The notes beneath the pieces are model-generated. The model worked only from the letters and a program-made list of their open reading frames with translations, was not told the DNA's origin and did no database searches. The position numbers were made by a program, and so were the translations under genes. A stretch of 25,405 nucleotides of DNA, taken from positions 1 through 25,405 of the forward strand of contig JAIXVO010000080.1 of the NCBI GenBank assembly GCA_027482985.1, written 5' to 3'. Of this stretch, positions 16,838 to 25,391 are shown piece after piece. Source of the DNA: Cyanobacteriota bacterium (GTDB taxonomy: Bacteria > Cyanobacteriota > Cyanobacteriia > Leptolyngbyales > Leptolyngbyaceae). How positions within the stretch are numbered: the first letter of the stretch is position 1; each line of letters starts with the position of its first letter.

Positions 16838-19800
16838 ATGAATACGCCGCTTTCAATTTCTACTGCTCTGCAATATCAGCGTTCCGGTCGCATGGCGGAA
16901 GCTGAACAGGTTTATAAACTGCTGTTGCAAGAACAGCCCCAGGCGATCGATGCCTTAAATTTGCTGGGGGCGCTGGTCTATGAGGATCAGCGATTTGAGG
17001 AGGCGGAAGCTTATTTTGCTCAGGTGTTGACGCTGCAACCGGGGGCGGAATCCCACAACAGTATGGGGATTGTCCTGAAGGCGCAGGGCAAGTACGAGGA
17101 GGCGTTGGCGCACTATCAGCAGGCGTTGGCGTTGAAGCCGCAGCAGCCGGAAGTGTTGAGCAATTTGGGGAATGTGTTGAAGGAACTGGGGCAACTGGAG
17201 GAGGCGATCGCCTCCTACGAGCAAGCCCTGACGCTGAACCCCAACTATGCCGAAGCCCATAATAATTTGGGGATTGTTTACAAAGAGAAAAATGACCTGG
17301 AACGGGCGATCGCGTGCTACGAGACGGCGATTCGGCTCAAACCCAACTATCCCGAAGCGCACCATAATTTGGGCAGCGTGTTGCGGCTCCAGAATCAGTT
17401 AGACGAGGCGGTGGCTTACTTTCAGCAGGCGATCGCCTTGAAGCCGACCTATGCCGAGGCGTATATCAGTCTGGCTTCGACGCTCCAGCAGCAGGAGAAG
17501 ACGGAGGCGGCGATCGTCCAGTATGAACGGCTGATTGCCCTCAAGCCGGATAGTGCCGATGGGTATAACAATTTGGGGCTGGCGTTGCAACAGCAGCGGC
17601 GGGTGGAGGAAGCGATCGCGGCGTTTCAACAAGCGCTGGTTTTGCGGCCTAATTTTCCAGGGGGACAGAATAATCTGGGCAACCTGTTTCTAGAAAATCG
17701 CCAACTGGACGAGGCGATCGCGAGTTATGAAGCGGCGATCGCCCAGCGACCCAATTACCCGGAAGCGCTCAACAATTTGGGCAATGTCCTCCAGCAAAAG
17801 GGGGATTTAGCCGGGGCAGTTGTGCAATATCGCAAAGCGTTGGAGCTACGGCCTCAGTTTGTGGAGGCATTGAGTAATCTGGGGGCTGTCCTCAAGGATC
17901 AACACCAGTTAGAAGAAGCGGTGACGTGTCTGGAACAGGCGATCGCGATTAATCCCAACATTGCCGAAATTCACAATAATTTGGGCAATGTTTATCAGGA
18001 TCAGAAGCGGGTGGAGGCGGCGATCGCCCATTATCGGCAGGCGTTGGCGCTGAAGCCGGAAATGGTGGAAGTCCGGAGTAATTTGGGCAACATGCTGCAA
18101 TATGTGGGCGAGTTTGCCGAAGCGTTTGAGCATTTTTCGGTGGCGATCGCCGCGCAACCCGACTTTGCCGGAGCCTACAACAATTTGGGGATTGCTTATC
18201 GCAATGCGGGACAGGTGGAGGCGGCGTTTGCGGAATACGAGCGGGCGATCGAGCTAAAGCCGGATTTTGTCGAGGCGCACTGGAATAAAGCCCTTAATTA
18301 TCTACTGTTGGGCGATTTTGAGCGGGGCTTTGCCGGGTATGAATGGCGCTTCAAATGGAGTCGATTTCTGTCGCAAAATCCCGCCCGCACGTACACCCAA
18401 CCCCGCTGGGATGGCTCCGACTTCCAGGGCAAAACCCTCCTGCTCTACGCCGAACAGGGGATGGGCGACACGTTGCAATTCGTCCGATACCTGCCGCTGG
18501 TGAAGGCGAAAGGCGGACGGATCGTGCTGGAATGTCACCCGCCGCTACACGCCCTCTTCCAACAGTTCACCGACGTTGACCAACTGATCCCGCTGGGTGC
18601 AGTCTTTTCCTCCGGCTTCGATGTCCACGCGCCCCTCATGAGTTTGCCGCACATCCTCGGCACTACTCTGGACACCATCCCCGCCACCGTCCCCTACCTG
18701 CGATCGCCCAAGCAGTTAGATCGGCAAGATTTTGCAAACCTCGCCGATCTGTCTAACCCGAACTCTTTCAAAGTTGGACTCGTCTGGGATGGGAATCCGC
18801 AAAATCCTTACAACCGATTGCGCACCGTGCCGCTGGCAGATTTATTGCCGCTGGCAGAACTTCCCGGCATCACCCTCTACAGTTTGCAAAAAGAACCCCA
18901 GCCAGCCGATCTGTCACTGTTGCAAGCCCATCCAGAAATTGTGGATTGCCGATCGCACCTGACTGACTTCACCGATACAGCAGCGTTAATTGACCAATTG
19001 GATCTGGTGATCAGTATCGATACGGCAGTGACCCATTTGGCGGGGGCGATGGGGAAACCCACCTGGCTCCTTCTCCCCCTGGCACCGGATTGGCGCTGGT
19101 TATGCGATCGCGCGGATAGCCCCTGGTATCCCACGATGCGACTGTTTCGGCAACTGGCTTTTGGGGATTGGCGATCGGTGGTGGGGGCAGTGCGGCGGGA
19201 ACTGGGGCAGAAGGCAGGGGGCAGAGGGCAGGAGGCAGGAGGCAGAAGGCAGAAGCAGGAGCAGGGGCGATCGCGGCAGGGGAAGAAGCGGCGGGGGGGA
19301 TTTGGGAGTGGTCAGCTGAGTGAGGTAGGGGTGACGGCGATGGCGCAACCTTTGGCGATGCAGGCGGGGGCGGCGACTTCGCAACCCGTGGTGATGCAAG
19401 GCGGGACGACAGCCGCGCCACCTCTGACGATCCGAGCAGCGGCGGCAACTTCGCGACCCTTGACGACGCAAACGGTGACGGCGACTCCCTCGCAACGGGT
19501 GCCAGCGGCGGAAATTCAAGCAATCGTGAAGCTGCATCAGGCGGGTCGGGTGGAGGCAGCGCGGCGGGAGTGTGCGGCTTATCTGGAACGGGTGCCGGAG
19601 TCGGCGGATGGGTGGCATTTGTTAGGCTTGATGGCGCATTATGAGCGGCAGTTGCCGGAGGCGATCGCCCATTATCAGCGGGCGTTACAGGCGGATGCGA
19701 AGCATCTGGATACGTACAATAATTTGGCGGTGGCGCTGCATGAGCAGGGGCAGATTGAGGCGGCGATGCCTTACTACCAGAAGGCGATCGCGTTGAATCC

Positions 19801-22800
19801 GCAGGGTGTCGATGCCCACAATAACTATGCCAATGCGTTGCGGGATCGGGGCCGGTTGGAGGAGGCGATCCCGCATTATCAGCAGGCGATCGCGGTGCGA
19901 CCGGAGTATGCGGATGCCTACAACAATTTGGGCTTGGCGTACTATGCGCAGGGGGATTTTGAACGGGCGGCGGCGGCGTATCGGCAGGCGGTGGAGCGGC
20001 GACCGGAGTTTCCCCAGGCGTTGAATCATTTGGGCAATGCGTTGAAGGAGTTGGGGCAGTTTGCGGAAGCGTCCCACTACTATCAGCAGGCGATCGCGCT
20101 GAAACCGGATTACGCCAAAGCCTATAACAATTGGGGCAATGTGTTTCGCGATAGTGGCGATTTGCAAACGGCGGTGCAGTATTACGATCAGGCGACGGCG
20201 ATCGAACCCAATTTTGCGGAAGCCCATTGGAATAAAGCCCTCACCTTATTGCTGGGGGGCGACCTGCAACGCGGGTTTGAGGAATATGAGTGGCGGAAAT
20301 ATGTGAATCTGCCCAGCTTTCGATCGCTGCGAGATTTTCCTGGTCCCCGCTGGGATGGGTCGCCGCTGAACGGGCAGATCATTTACCTCCATGCCGAACA
20401 GGGGATGGGGGACATCATTCAGTTTGTGCGGTACGTGCCATTCGTGGTGCAGCAGGGTGGACGGGTGCTGCTGGAATGTCATCCACCGTTGCTCGAACTG
20501 CTGAGTGGGATTCCGGGGGTGGAACAACTGGTGCCCTATGGCGGATCGCCGCCGGGATACCAGATTCAGGCACCGCTCTTGAGTCTGGCGCACATTTTCC
20601 GCTCCACGGCAGAAACAGTGCCCGCGCAGGTGCCCTATTTGCAGCCCCCGGCATCCTCGGCCACATTGCCCCCCGCTACCAACGCCGCCGCTTTGAAGGT
20701 GGGGATCGTCTGGTCTGGCAATCCCGACAATCCTTACAACCGGACTCGCGCAGTCCCGCTGGAGTTGCTATTACCACTGGCGACTCAACCCGGCGTTGAA
20801 CTCTACAGTCTGCAAAAAGATCTGCAACCGGGCGATCAGGAGTTGCTAACGGCGCATCCCCAGATCCATGATCTGCGATCGCGCATGACCAATTTCGTGG
20901 ACACCGCCGCCCTGATTCAACAATTGGATCTGGTGATCAGTGTCGATACGGCGATGACCCATCTGGCGGGAGCGTTGGGCAAGGCTGTTTGGCTCCTCTT
21001 GCCGTTTGCCCCCGATTGGCGCTGGATGCTGCACCGGGAGGATAGCCCCTGGTACCCGACGCTGAAGATTTTTCGGCAGGCGAGGGTGGGGGAATGGGCA
21101 GCGGTGGTGGAGCAGGTGAGGGAGGAATTGGGAGTTGAGGGAGAGGCAGGGAGAGAGAGGAAGGGAGAGGAAGGGAGAGAGAGGAAGGGAGAGGAGCGGC
21201 AAGGAATAAGGGTAGATGATCGGCGGGGTGGCGCGGAGGCGTTGGCGATCGCGTTTGCGGCGTATGAGCGAGGGGATTTGGGGACGGCGGAGCAGTTGTA
21301 TCGGCAGATTTTGGAGCGGGAGCCGGAACAACCGGATGCGTTGCATGTGTTGAGTGTGATTTTGGGGCAGAGGAAGCAGTTGGCGGAGGCGGAGGCGCTC
21401 ATCCGTAAGCTGGTGGCGTTGCAGCCGGAGTTTGGGGAGGGGTGGCGCAATCTGGGCGGGGTGTTGCAGGAGCAGCAGCAGTTTGAGGGGGCGATCGCGG
21501 CGTATGAACGGGCGCTGGCGCTCGACCCTGACCATGCAGATGTGCAGCAGAATTTGAGTACGGTATTGCTGGAGTTGGATCGGCCATTTGCGGCTTTGCC
21601 CTATGCCCAACGGGTGGCGGCACTCAAGCCCGATAATGCCGATGCCCATTACAACCTGGGGTATACGTTACGGCGGGCGGGACAGGTGGCGGCAGCGATC
21701 GCGTGTTATCGGCAGGCGATCGCCCTCAGCCCGGAGATGGCGATGGCACACAAGAATTTGGGTCATGCGCTGTTATTGCAGGGCGACTTGATTCCGGGAT
21801 TTGAGGCAATCGAGTGGCGCTGGCAGCAACCGGGTTGGGCGCGGCGATCGTTTACCCAGCCAGAGTGGGATGGGTCGGATTTAACCGGGAAAACCATTTT
21901 GCTCTATGCCGAACAGGGCTTTGGCGATACGCTCCAGTTCATTCGCTACTTGCCGCTGGTGCAGGCGCTGGGCGGACGGGTGATGGTGGAATGTCAGGCC
22001 GAGTTGATCCCGCTGTTGGCGCAATTACCGGACTGCGATCGCTGGATTGAGCAAAATGCGCCCCTCCCCGCGTTTGATGTCCATGCGCCATTGATGAGTT
22101 TGCCACGGCTGTTGCAGACCACGATCGCGACCATCCCTGCCCGTCCTTATCTCAAGGCAGAGGGCAGGGGGCAGAGGGCAGAGGGCGGAGACAAAGCAGT
22201 TGGAGGTTTTGAAAATCTCCTTCTAGCAGACTCTCGATTGAAAGTGGGGATCGTATGGGCGGGGAATCCGGGGCATCGGAACGATCGCTTTCGGTCTTGC
22301 GGCTTGGAGGTGTTGCGCCCGTTGTTGGCGGTGGCGGAGGTGCGGTTTTATAGCTTGCAGAAAGGGGAGGCGGCGGCGCAGTTGCAGGCACTTCCAGCGG
22401 ATGCGGTGGTGGATTGGGGCGATCGCTTGGAGTCGTTTGTCGATACGGCAGAGGCGATCGCGCAGTTGGATTTGGTGATTACGGTGGATACGGCGGTGGC
22501 GCATCTGGCGGGGGCGATGGGTAAGCCCGTGTGGGTGTTGCTGATGTTTGCGGCGGATTGGCGCTGGCTGTGTGATCGCGAGGATACGCCCTGGTATCCG
22601 ACGCTGCGACTGTTTCGGCAAACGGCTCCGGGGGATTGGGCGGGGGTTGTGGCGCGGGTGGGGGTGGCGCTGCGGGAGGAGGCAGAGGGCAGGCTTCGAC
22701 GTGAGCGCTCAACCGAACGAAGGCAGAAGGCAGGCTTCGACGTGAGCGCTCAGCCGAACGTAGGCGGGAATTTAGAAGTTGGAGGTGTCTCAGAAGTTGG

Positions 22801-23860
22801 AAGGTTTGAAAACATTCAACTGCTCAACCCCACTGATCGCCGGACGATCGCCCTCTCCTGGCTGTTGGATGACTACACGGATTGGGGGATCGTGGGGACG
22901 CAGTGGGTGTTGCAGGGATTGCAGGATGGGCGGTTGAGCGTTGTGCCGGGGCGATCGCTAGTATCCCAAAGTCATGTCAATCCGCTGGTGCGATCGCGGT
23001 TAGAGGCGGTTGCGGCAGGAGACAGTGACCTGACGCTGGTGGTGGTGGATGCGGCGAATGTGTCCGGGCTGGCGGCGGTGAATCCGGCGGCGACGGTGGC
23101 GCTGGTGGGATTGCAGGACTTTGGGTTGGCGGCGGAAACGATCGCTTTCTTGCAGCAATGTCGAGCGGTGGGGGTGGGGTCAACCTGGGGGGCAACGTGT
23201 TTGCAGCAGGTAGGCGTAGAGGCGGCGGTAGTGCCGTTGCTGGGGGTGGATGAGGCCAGCGGTAAGCCTTTGGGCAAGACGGGACTGTTGGGCGATCGCT
23301 TTGTGGTGTTCTCGACGGCGGATGACTGGATCAAGGGGCAAGACATTCTGATCACGGCGTTTCGGGCGTTGCGATCGCGGCATCCGGAGGCGTTCTTGCT
23401 GCTGGCAGGGGAGAATTCTGAGGGTTGGCGGCAAGCGCAATTCACACCGGATGAGGCAATGCTGATGCCGGCGATCGCGGCTCCGGTGTTACAAGAGGTG
23501 TTGCGAGAAGTGGATGTGGCAGTGTTTCCGAGTCGGTGTGAGACAGGGGCGAATCAGGCGATCGCGGCGACGTTGGCGCATAGCATCCCGACGGTGTTAG
23601 CCAATCACACGGCGAATCGGGATTTAATTCAACTGAACTTGGGCTTTCCCCTGATGGCGCAACGTCCGGTTAAAGGTGATTCTGCCAGGGTGATGGCGGG
23701 TTGGGGCGAGTCTGATCCGGAGGAGGTGCTGGAACTGCTGGAGTACATTTACTCGCAACGGCGGGAGGCGCGAACACGGGGGGCGATCGCGGCAGATTTC
23801 ATGCAGCAATGGACTTGGGCGCGACAATGGCAGGAAGTGGTGGCGCGATTGGGGCTGTAG
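16838..23860 (+). CDS. Giant TPR protein with three GT9-like and one GT4-like glycosyltransferase modules
   Basis: A 2340-residue soluble protein built of consecutive modules. Module A: about 14 TPRs (1-480), then a GT9-like domain (about 485-790). Module B: about 7 TPRs (888-1130), then GT9-like (1133-1431). Module C: about 5 TPRs (1465-1648), then GT9-like (1648-1950). Each GT9-like unit has the same landmarks: a YEWR-type lead-in (IEWRW in C), AEQG(M/F)GD near 541, 1189 and 1693, VG(L/I)VW-x-GNP, and D-T-A-x-x-HLAGA(M/L)GK followed by APDWRW or AADWRW. Residues about 2000-2340 resemble a GT4 transferase (QDILITAFRALRSRHP, AVFPSRCETG, VLANHTANRDLI). TPR-linked transferases usually glycosylate proteins or surface glycans; donor and acceptor are unknown. 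Linkers are encoded by repeat DNA. ATG 16838 directly precedes the first TPR (STALQYQRSGRMAEAEQVY). No signal peptide is present, so it is cytoplasmic. Confidence 0.88.
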   Translation: MNTPLSISTALQYQRSGRMAEAEQVYKLLLQEQPQAIDALNLLGALVYEDQRFEEAEAYFAQVLTLQPGAESHNSMGIVLKAQGKYEEALAHYQQALALKPQQPEVLSNLGNVLKELGQLEEAIASYEQALTLNPNYAEAHNNLGIVYKEKNDLERAIACYETAIRLKPNYPEAHHNLGSVLRLQNQLDEAVAYFQQAIALKPTYAEAYISLASTLQQQEKTEAAIVQYERLIALKPDSADGYNNLGLALQQQRRVEEAIAAFQQALVLRPNFPGGQNNLGNLFLENRQLDEAIASYEAAIAQRPNYPEALNNLGNVLQQKGDLAGAVVQYRKALELRPQFVEALSNLGAVLKDQHQLEEAVTCLEQAIAINPNIAEIHNNLGNVYQDQKRVEAAIAHYRQALALKPEMVEVRSNLGNMLQYVGEFAEAFEHFSVAIAAQPDFAGAYNNLGIAYRNAGQVEAAFAEYERAIELKPDFVEAHWNKALNYLLLGDFERGFAGYEWRFKWSRFLSQNPARTYTQPRWDGSDFQGKTLLLYAEQGMGDTLQFVRYLPLVKAKGGRIVLECHPPLHALFQQFTDVDQLIPLGAVFSSGFDVHAPLMSLPHILGTTLDTIPATVPYLRSPKQLDRQDFANLADLSNPNSFKVGLVWDGNPQNPYNRLRTVPLADLLPLAELPGITLYSLQKEPQPADLSLLQAHPEIVDCRSHLTDFTDTAALIDQLDLVISIDTAVTHLAGAMGKPTWLLLPLAPDWRWLCDRADSPWYPTMRLFRQLAFGDWRSVVGAVRRELGQKAGGRGQEAGGRRQKQEQGRSRQGKKRRGGFGSGQLSEVGVTAMAQPLAMQAGAATSQPVVMQGGTTAAPPLTIRAAAATSRPLTTQTVTATPSQRVPAAEIQAIVKLHQAGRVEAARRECAAYLERVPESADGWHLLGLMAHYERQLPEAIAHYQRALQADAKHLDTYNNLAVALHEQGQIEAAMPYYQKAIALNPQGVDAHNNYANALRDRGRLEEAIPHYQQAIAVRPEYADAYNNLGLAYYAQGDFERAAAAYRQAVERRPEFPQALNHLGNALKELGQFAEASHYYQQAIALKPDYAKAYNNWGNVFRDSGDLQTAVQYYDQATAIEPNFAEAHWNKALTLLLGGDLQRGFEEYEWRKYVNLPSFRSLRDFPGPRWDGSPLNGQIIYLHAEQGMGDIIQFVRYVPFVVQQGGRVLLECHPPLLELLSGIPGVEQLVPYGGSPPGYQIQAPLLSLAHIFRSTAETVPAQVPYLQPPASSATLPPATNAAALKVGIVWSGNPDNPYNRTRAVPLELLLPLATQPGVELYSLQKDLQPGDQELLTAHPQIHDLRSRMTNFVDTAALIQQLDLVISVDTAMTHLAGALGKAVWLLLPFAPDWRWMLHREDSPWYPTLKIFRQARVGEWAAVVEQVREELGVEGEAGRERKGEEGRERKGEERQGIRVDDRRGGAEALAIAFAAYERGDLGTAEQLYRQILEREPEQPDALHVLSVILGQRKQLAEAEALIRKLVALQPEFGEGWRNLGGVLQEQQQFEGAIAAYERALALDPDHADVQQNLSTVLLELDRPFAALPYAQRVAALKPDNADAHYNLGYTLRRAGQVAAAIACYRQAIALSPEMAMAHKNLGHALLLQGDLIPGFEAIEWRWQQPGWARRSFTQPEWDGSDLTGKTILLYAEQGFGDTLQFIRYLPLVQALGGRVMVECQAELIPLLAQLPDCDRWIEQNAPLPAFDVHAPLMSLPRLLQTTIATIPARPYLKAEGRGQRAEGGDKAVGGFENLLLADSRLKVGIVWAGNPGHRNDRFRSCGLEVLRPLLAVAEVRFYSLQKGEAAAQLQALPADAVVDWGDRLESFVDTAEAIAQLDLVITVDTAVAHLAGAMGKPVWVLLMFAADWRWLCDREDTPWYPTLRLFRQTAPGDWAGVVARVGVALREEAEGRLRRERSTERRQKAGFDVSAQPNVGGNLEVGGVSEVGRFENIQLLNPTDRRTIALSWLLDDYTDWGIVGTQWVLQGLQDGRLSVVPGRSLVSQSHVNPLVRSRLEAVAAGDSDLTLVVVDAANVSGLAAVNPAATVALVGLQDFGLAAETIAFLQQCRAVGVGSTWGATCLQQVGVEAAVVPLLGVDEASGKPLGKTGLLGDRFVVFSTADDWIKGQDILITAFRALRSRHPEAFLLLAGENSEGWRQAQFTPDEAMLMPAIAAPVLQEVLREVDVAVFPSRCETGANQAIAATLAHSIPTVLANHTANRDLIQLNLGFPLMAQRPVKGDSARVMAGWGESDPEEVLELLEYIYSQRREARTRGAIAADFMQQWTWARQWQEVVARLGL
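19207..19266. repeat. Purine-rich GGCAGAGGGCAG-type repeat in linker A
   Basis: About 60 bases of degenerate 7-bp units (GGCAGAG, GGCAGGA, GGCAGAA) directly after the first GT9-like domain. They encode a Gly/Gln/Arg-rich linker (QKAGGRGQEAGGRRQKQEQ). The unit is of the kind dispersed in cyanobacterial intergenic DNA, here translated. Confidence 0.7.
21149..21195. repeat. 24-bp purine tandem repeat in linker B
   Basis: Two contiguous copies of a 24-base unit beginning GGGAGAGAGAGGAAG (from 21149 and 21173) encode two GRERKGEE octapeptides between the second GT9-like domain and the third TPR array. The strand is pure purine across the copies, and 24 is a multiple of three, so copy-number change would keep the frame. 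Confidence 0.7.
22156..22190. repeat. GGCAGAGGGCAG-type repeat inside the third GT9-like domain
   Basis: Units GGCAGAGGGCAGGGGGCAGA and so on encode EGRGQRAEGG within the third transferase domain, in the loop between PYL and LKVGIVWAGNP. The equivalent loops of modules A and B have unrelated sequence, so this insertion sits in a tolerant interdomain loop. It is followed by GTTGGAGGTTTTGAAAA, which recurs in altered form near 22795. Confidence 0.65.
22688..22760. repeat. 32-bp interspersed repeat present twice and read in two frames
   Basis: GGCAGGCTTCGACGTGAGCG followed by CTCAACCGAACG (22688-22719) recurs at 22729-22760 with one change (CAACCG to CAGCCG). The copies start 41 bases apart, so they are translated in different frames: GRLRRERSTER in the first, AGFDVSAQPNV in the second. 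The TTCGAC...GAGCGCTCA core resembles the palindromic TTCGAC/CGCTCAGC repeats dispersed in cyanobacteria. Confidence 0.8.
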
Positions 23861-23876
23861 GCGGCTGAATTCCCAC

Positions 23877-25391
23877 CTAAATCACGAAGGGTTCGAGGGT
23901 GGATTCGTGCCAATTCCGGTGATACCACTCGGCGATCGCGGGACGGACGACGAATTTGGGCGGACGACCGGGCTTCACATCGATGCGGATGAAGGAGTAG
24001 GGACGGCGTTTGTCAGCACCTTGACCGGAGCGACCGATATAAAGTTGCGACTGGGCAACCAGGTGATTTTCTGTCCCTCGTGGCTCGATTAAGTCGTTGC
24101 CTTCTGACCGCTGGCGGCGCAAACTGAAGCCGCTGCCGCCGCAAACAATCCAGTTGGTGTAAGCGTCGGCGTGCCCAGTGTCGAGGGTGCGGAGATATTC
24201 CAGGCAATGGGCGTGACCGTTCAGGACGAGATCGACGATGGGGCGACCCTGGGGTAAGTCGCCAATCTGAGCTGCAACCCCATCCAGCACTTGCCGCAAC
24301 CGCCAGCGGATGGCCAGAGTTTGGGCCTGTTCCCATTTGGTGGCTTCCGTGACGTAGGGGGGATGGTGGAAAAACAGGATACGACCTTGGACGGACTCAG
24401 TTTGCCAGGATTCGATCAGGCGTTGCTGCAACCAATCTAGTTGGGCGGTATCGGTGACGGTGGTGACATCGGCAGCGAGTTGTTTGTCGATGTCGCGAAT
24501 CATTTCCCCCAGTTGTTCTTCTTTGGCGTGCAGGTCATCGAGTTGTTCGGCCTGTTGCGGGTCGTGGTCGTTCAGTTGGGCGGCCTGCCGGAACAGGTCG
24601 AGGCGTTGTTTTTCCAGATCGGCGCGTTGTTGTTGGAGGGCAACGCGGGCATCCTGACCATCGATGGTTTTGGGCAGGGGCAGGGGGGTGTTGAAGGTGT
24701 TGGAGTCGAGGGCAAAAAAGTCGATGTTGTTGACGCGGAAGGTGTAGTAGCGGTTGGGCAGGCGGGTGAACTGGCTGGGTTGGTAGCGGAGGCAGTGGCC
24801 TGTGGGAGTGGGGGCGGTGTAGTGGGTGTCGAGATGGCGATCGAGGTCGGCGGCAGGGAGGGCTTTGAGGTAGTCGAGAAAGGCTTTGGCGTAAGCGTTG
24901 CCCTGTTCGGAGCCGTAGAGTTTGACATCAAAATCGAGCTGGTTGCGGAACAGGTAACGGAAAGGCAGGGTTGCCTGGAGGGCTAGACCGTAGGGCAGGG
25001 GCAGATCGTAGTAATCGTGGTTGCCGGGGACGAGGAAGAAGGGTAGGTTGAAGGTGAGGCGATCGTAATGCAATTGATCAGGGCGATCGCCCCCCACTAA
25101 AAATTCGCGGTAGGGTTCAATGAAGTTTTTGGGATAGTATTCGCGGGAACCCACCAGGTAAATGACATCGCCCGTGTGCAGGACAAAGCGGCAATCGGAC
25201 TGATGGGCGAGCATTTGCAGGGCAATCTGGCGCTGGGGATTGTGCCCCCGATGGTAGCCGGAACCGCTATCGCCAATCACCATGAAGGAAAATTCGCCCT
25301 CTGCTGATTTGCCATCCTCCAGGACTAACCGCGTCTGGTCGATCGCCCGCTGTTGAATCGCCGGACTTTGCCAGCACACCCGTTGTTCCAT
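23877..25391 (-). CDS. Calcineurin-like metallophosphoesterase with coiled-coil insertion
   Basis: A 504-residue soluble enzyme with the ordered metal-binding motifs of the binuclear metallophosphoesterase fold: GDSGSG (Asp41), GDVIY (Asp75), GNHDY (Asn124, His125), FFHHPPY (His342, His343) and NGHAH (His393, His395). The first and fourth motifs fit a phosphodiesterase or phosphatase of the purple-acid-phosphatase-like group; the substrate is unknown. Between motifs three and four, residues about 245-312 are rich in Gln, Leu, Glu and Lys (VALQQQRADLEKQRLDLF, then LHAKEEQLGEMIRDIDKQL), predicting a long coiled coil that is not part of the usual core. No signal peptide is present. The ATG is 14 bases from the window end, with AGAAG just upstream as a possible ribosome site. 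The gene converges on the giant TPR gene, with 16 bases between their stops. Confidence 0.88.
   Translation of the reverse strand: MEQRVCWQSPAIQQRAIDQTRLVLEDGKSAEGEFSFMVIGDSGSGYHRGHNPQRQIALQMLAHQSDCRFVLHTGDVIYLVGSREYYPKNFIEPYREFLVGGDRPDQLHYDRLTFNLPFFLVPGNHDYYDLPLPYGLALQATLPFRYLFRNQLDFDVKLYGSEQGNAYAKAFLDYLKALPAADLDRHLDTHYTAPTPTGHCLRYQPSQFTRLPNRYYTFRVNNIDFFALDSNTFNTPLPLPKTIDGQDARVALQQQRADLEKQRLDLFRQAAQLNDHDPQQAEQLDDLHAKEEQLGEMIRDIDKQLAADVTTVTDTAQLDWLQQRLIESWQTESVQGRILFFHHPPYVTEATKWEQAQTLAIRWRLRQVLDGVAAQIGDLPQGRPIVDLVLNGHAHCLEYLRTLDTGHADAYTNWIVCGGSGFSLRRQRSEGNDLIEPRGTENHLVAQSQLYIGRSGQGADKRRPYSFIRIDVKPGRPPKFVVRPAIAEWYHRNWHESTLEPFVI

Noticed and set aside
17100..18260. Regular repeats of about 102 bases suggesting a CRISPR or satellite array
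   Set aside because: The period equals 34 codons and the translation is a clean TPR array; there are no identical short repeats with unique spacers.
20846..21649. 267-codon minus-strand frame opposite the giant TPR gene
   Set aside because: Low-complexity Leu/Pro/Ser/Arg sequence generated by the opposite strand of TPR and purine-repeat DNA.
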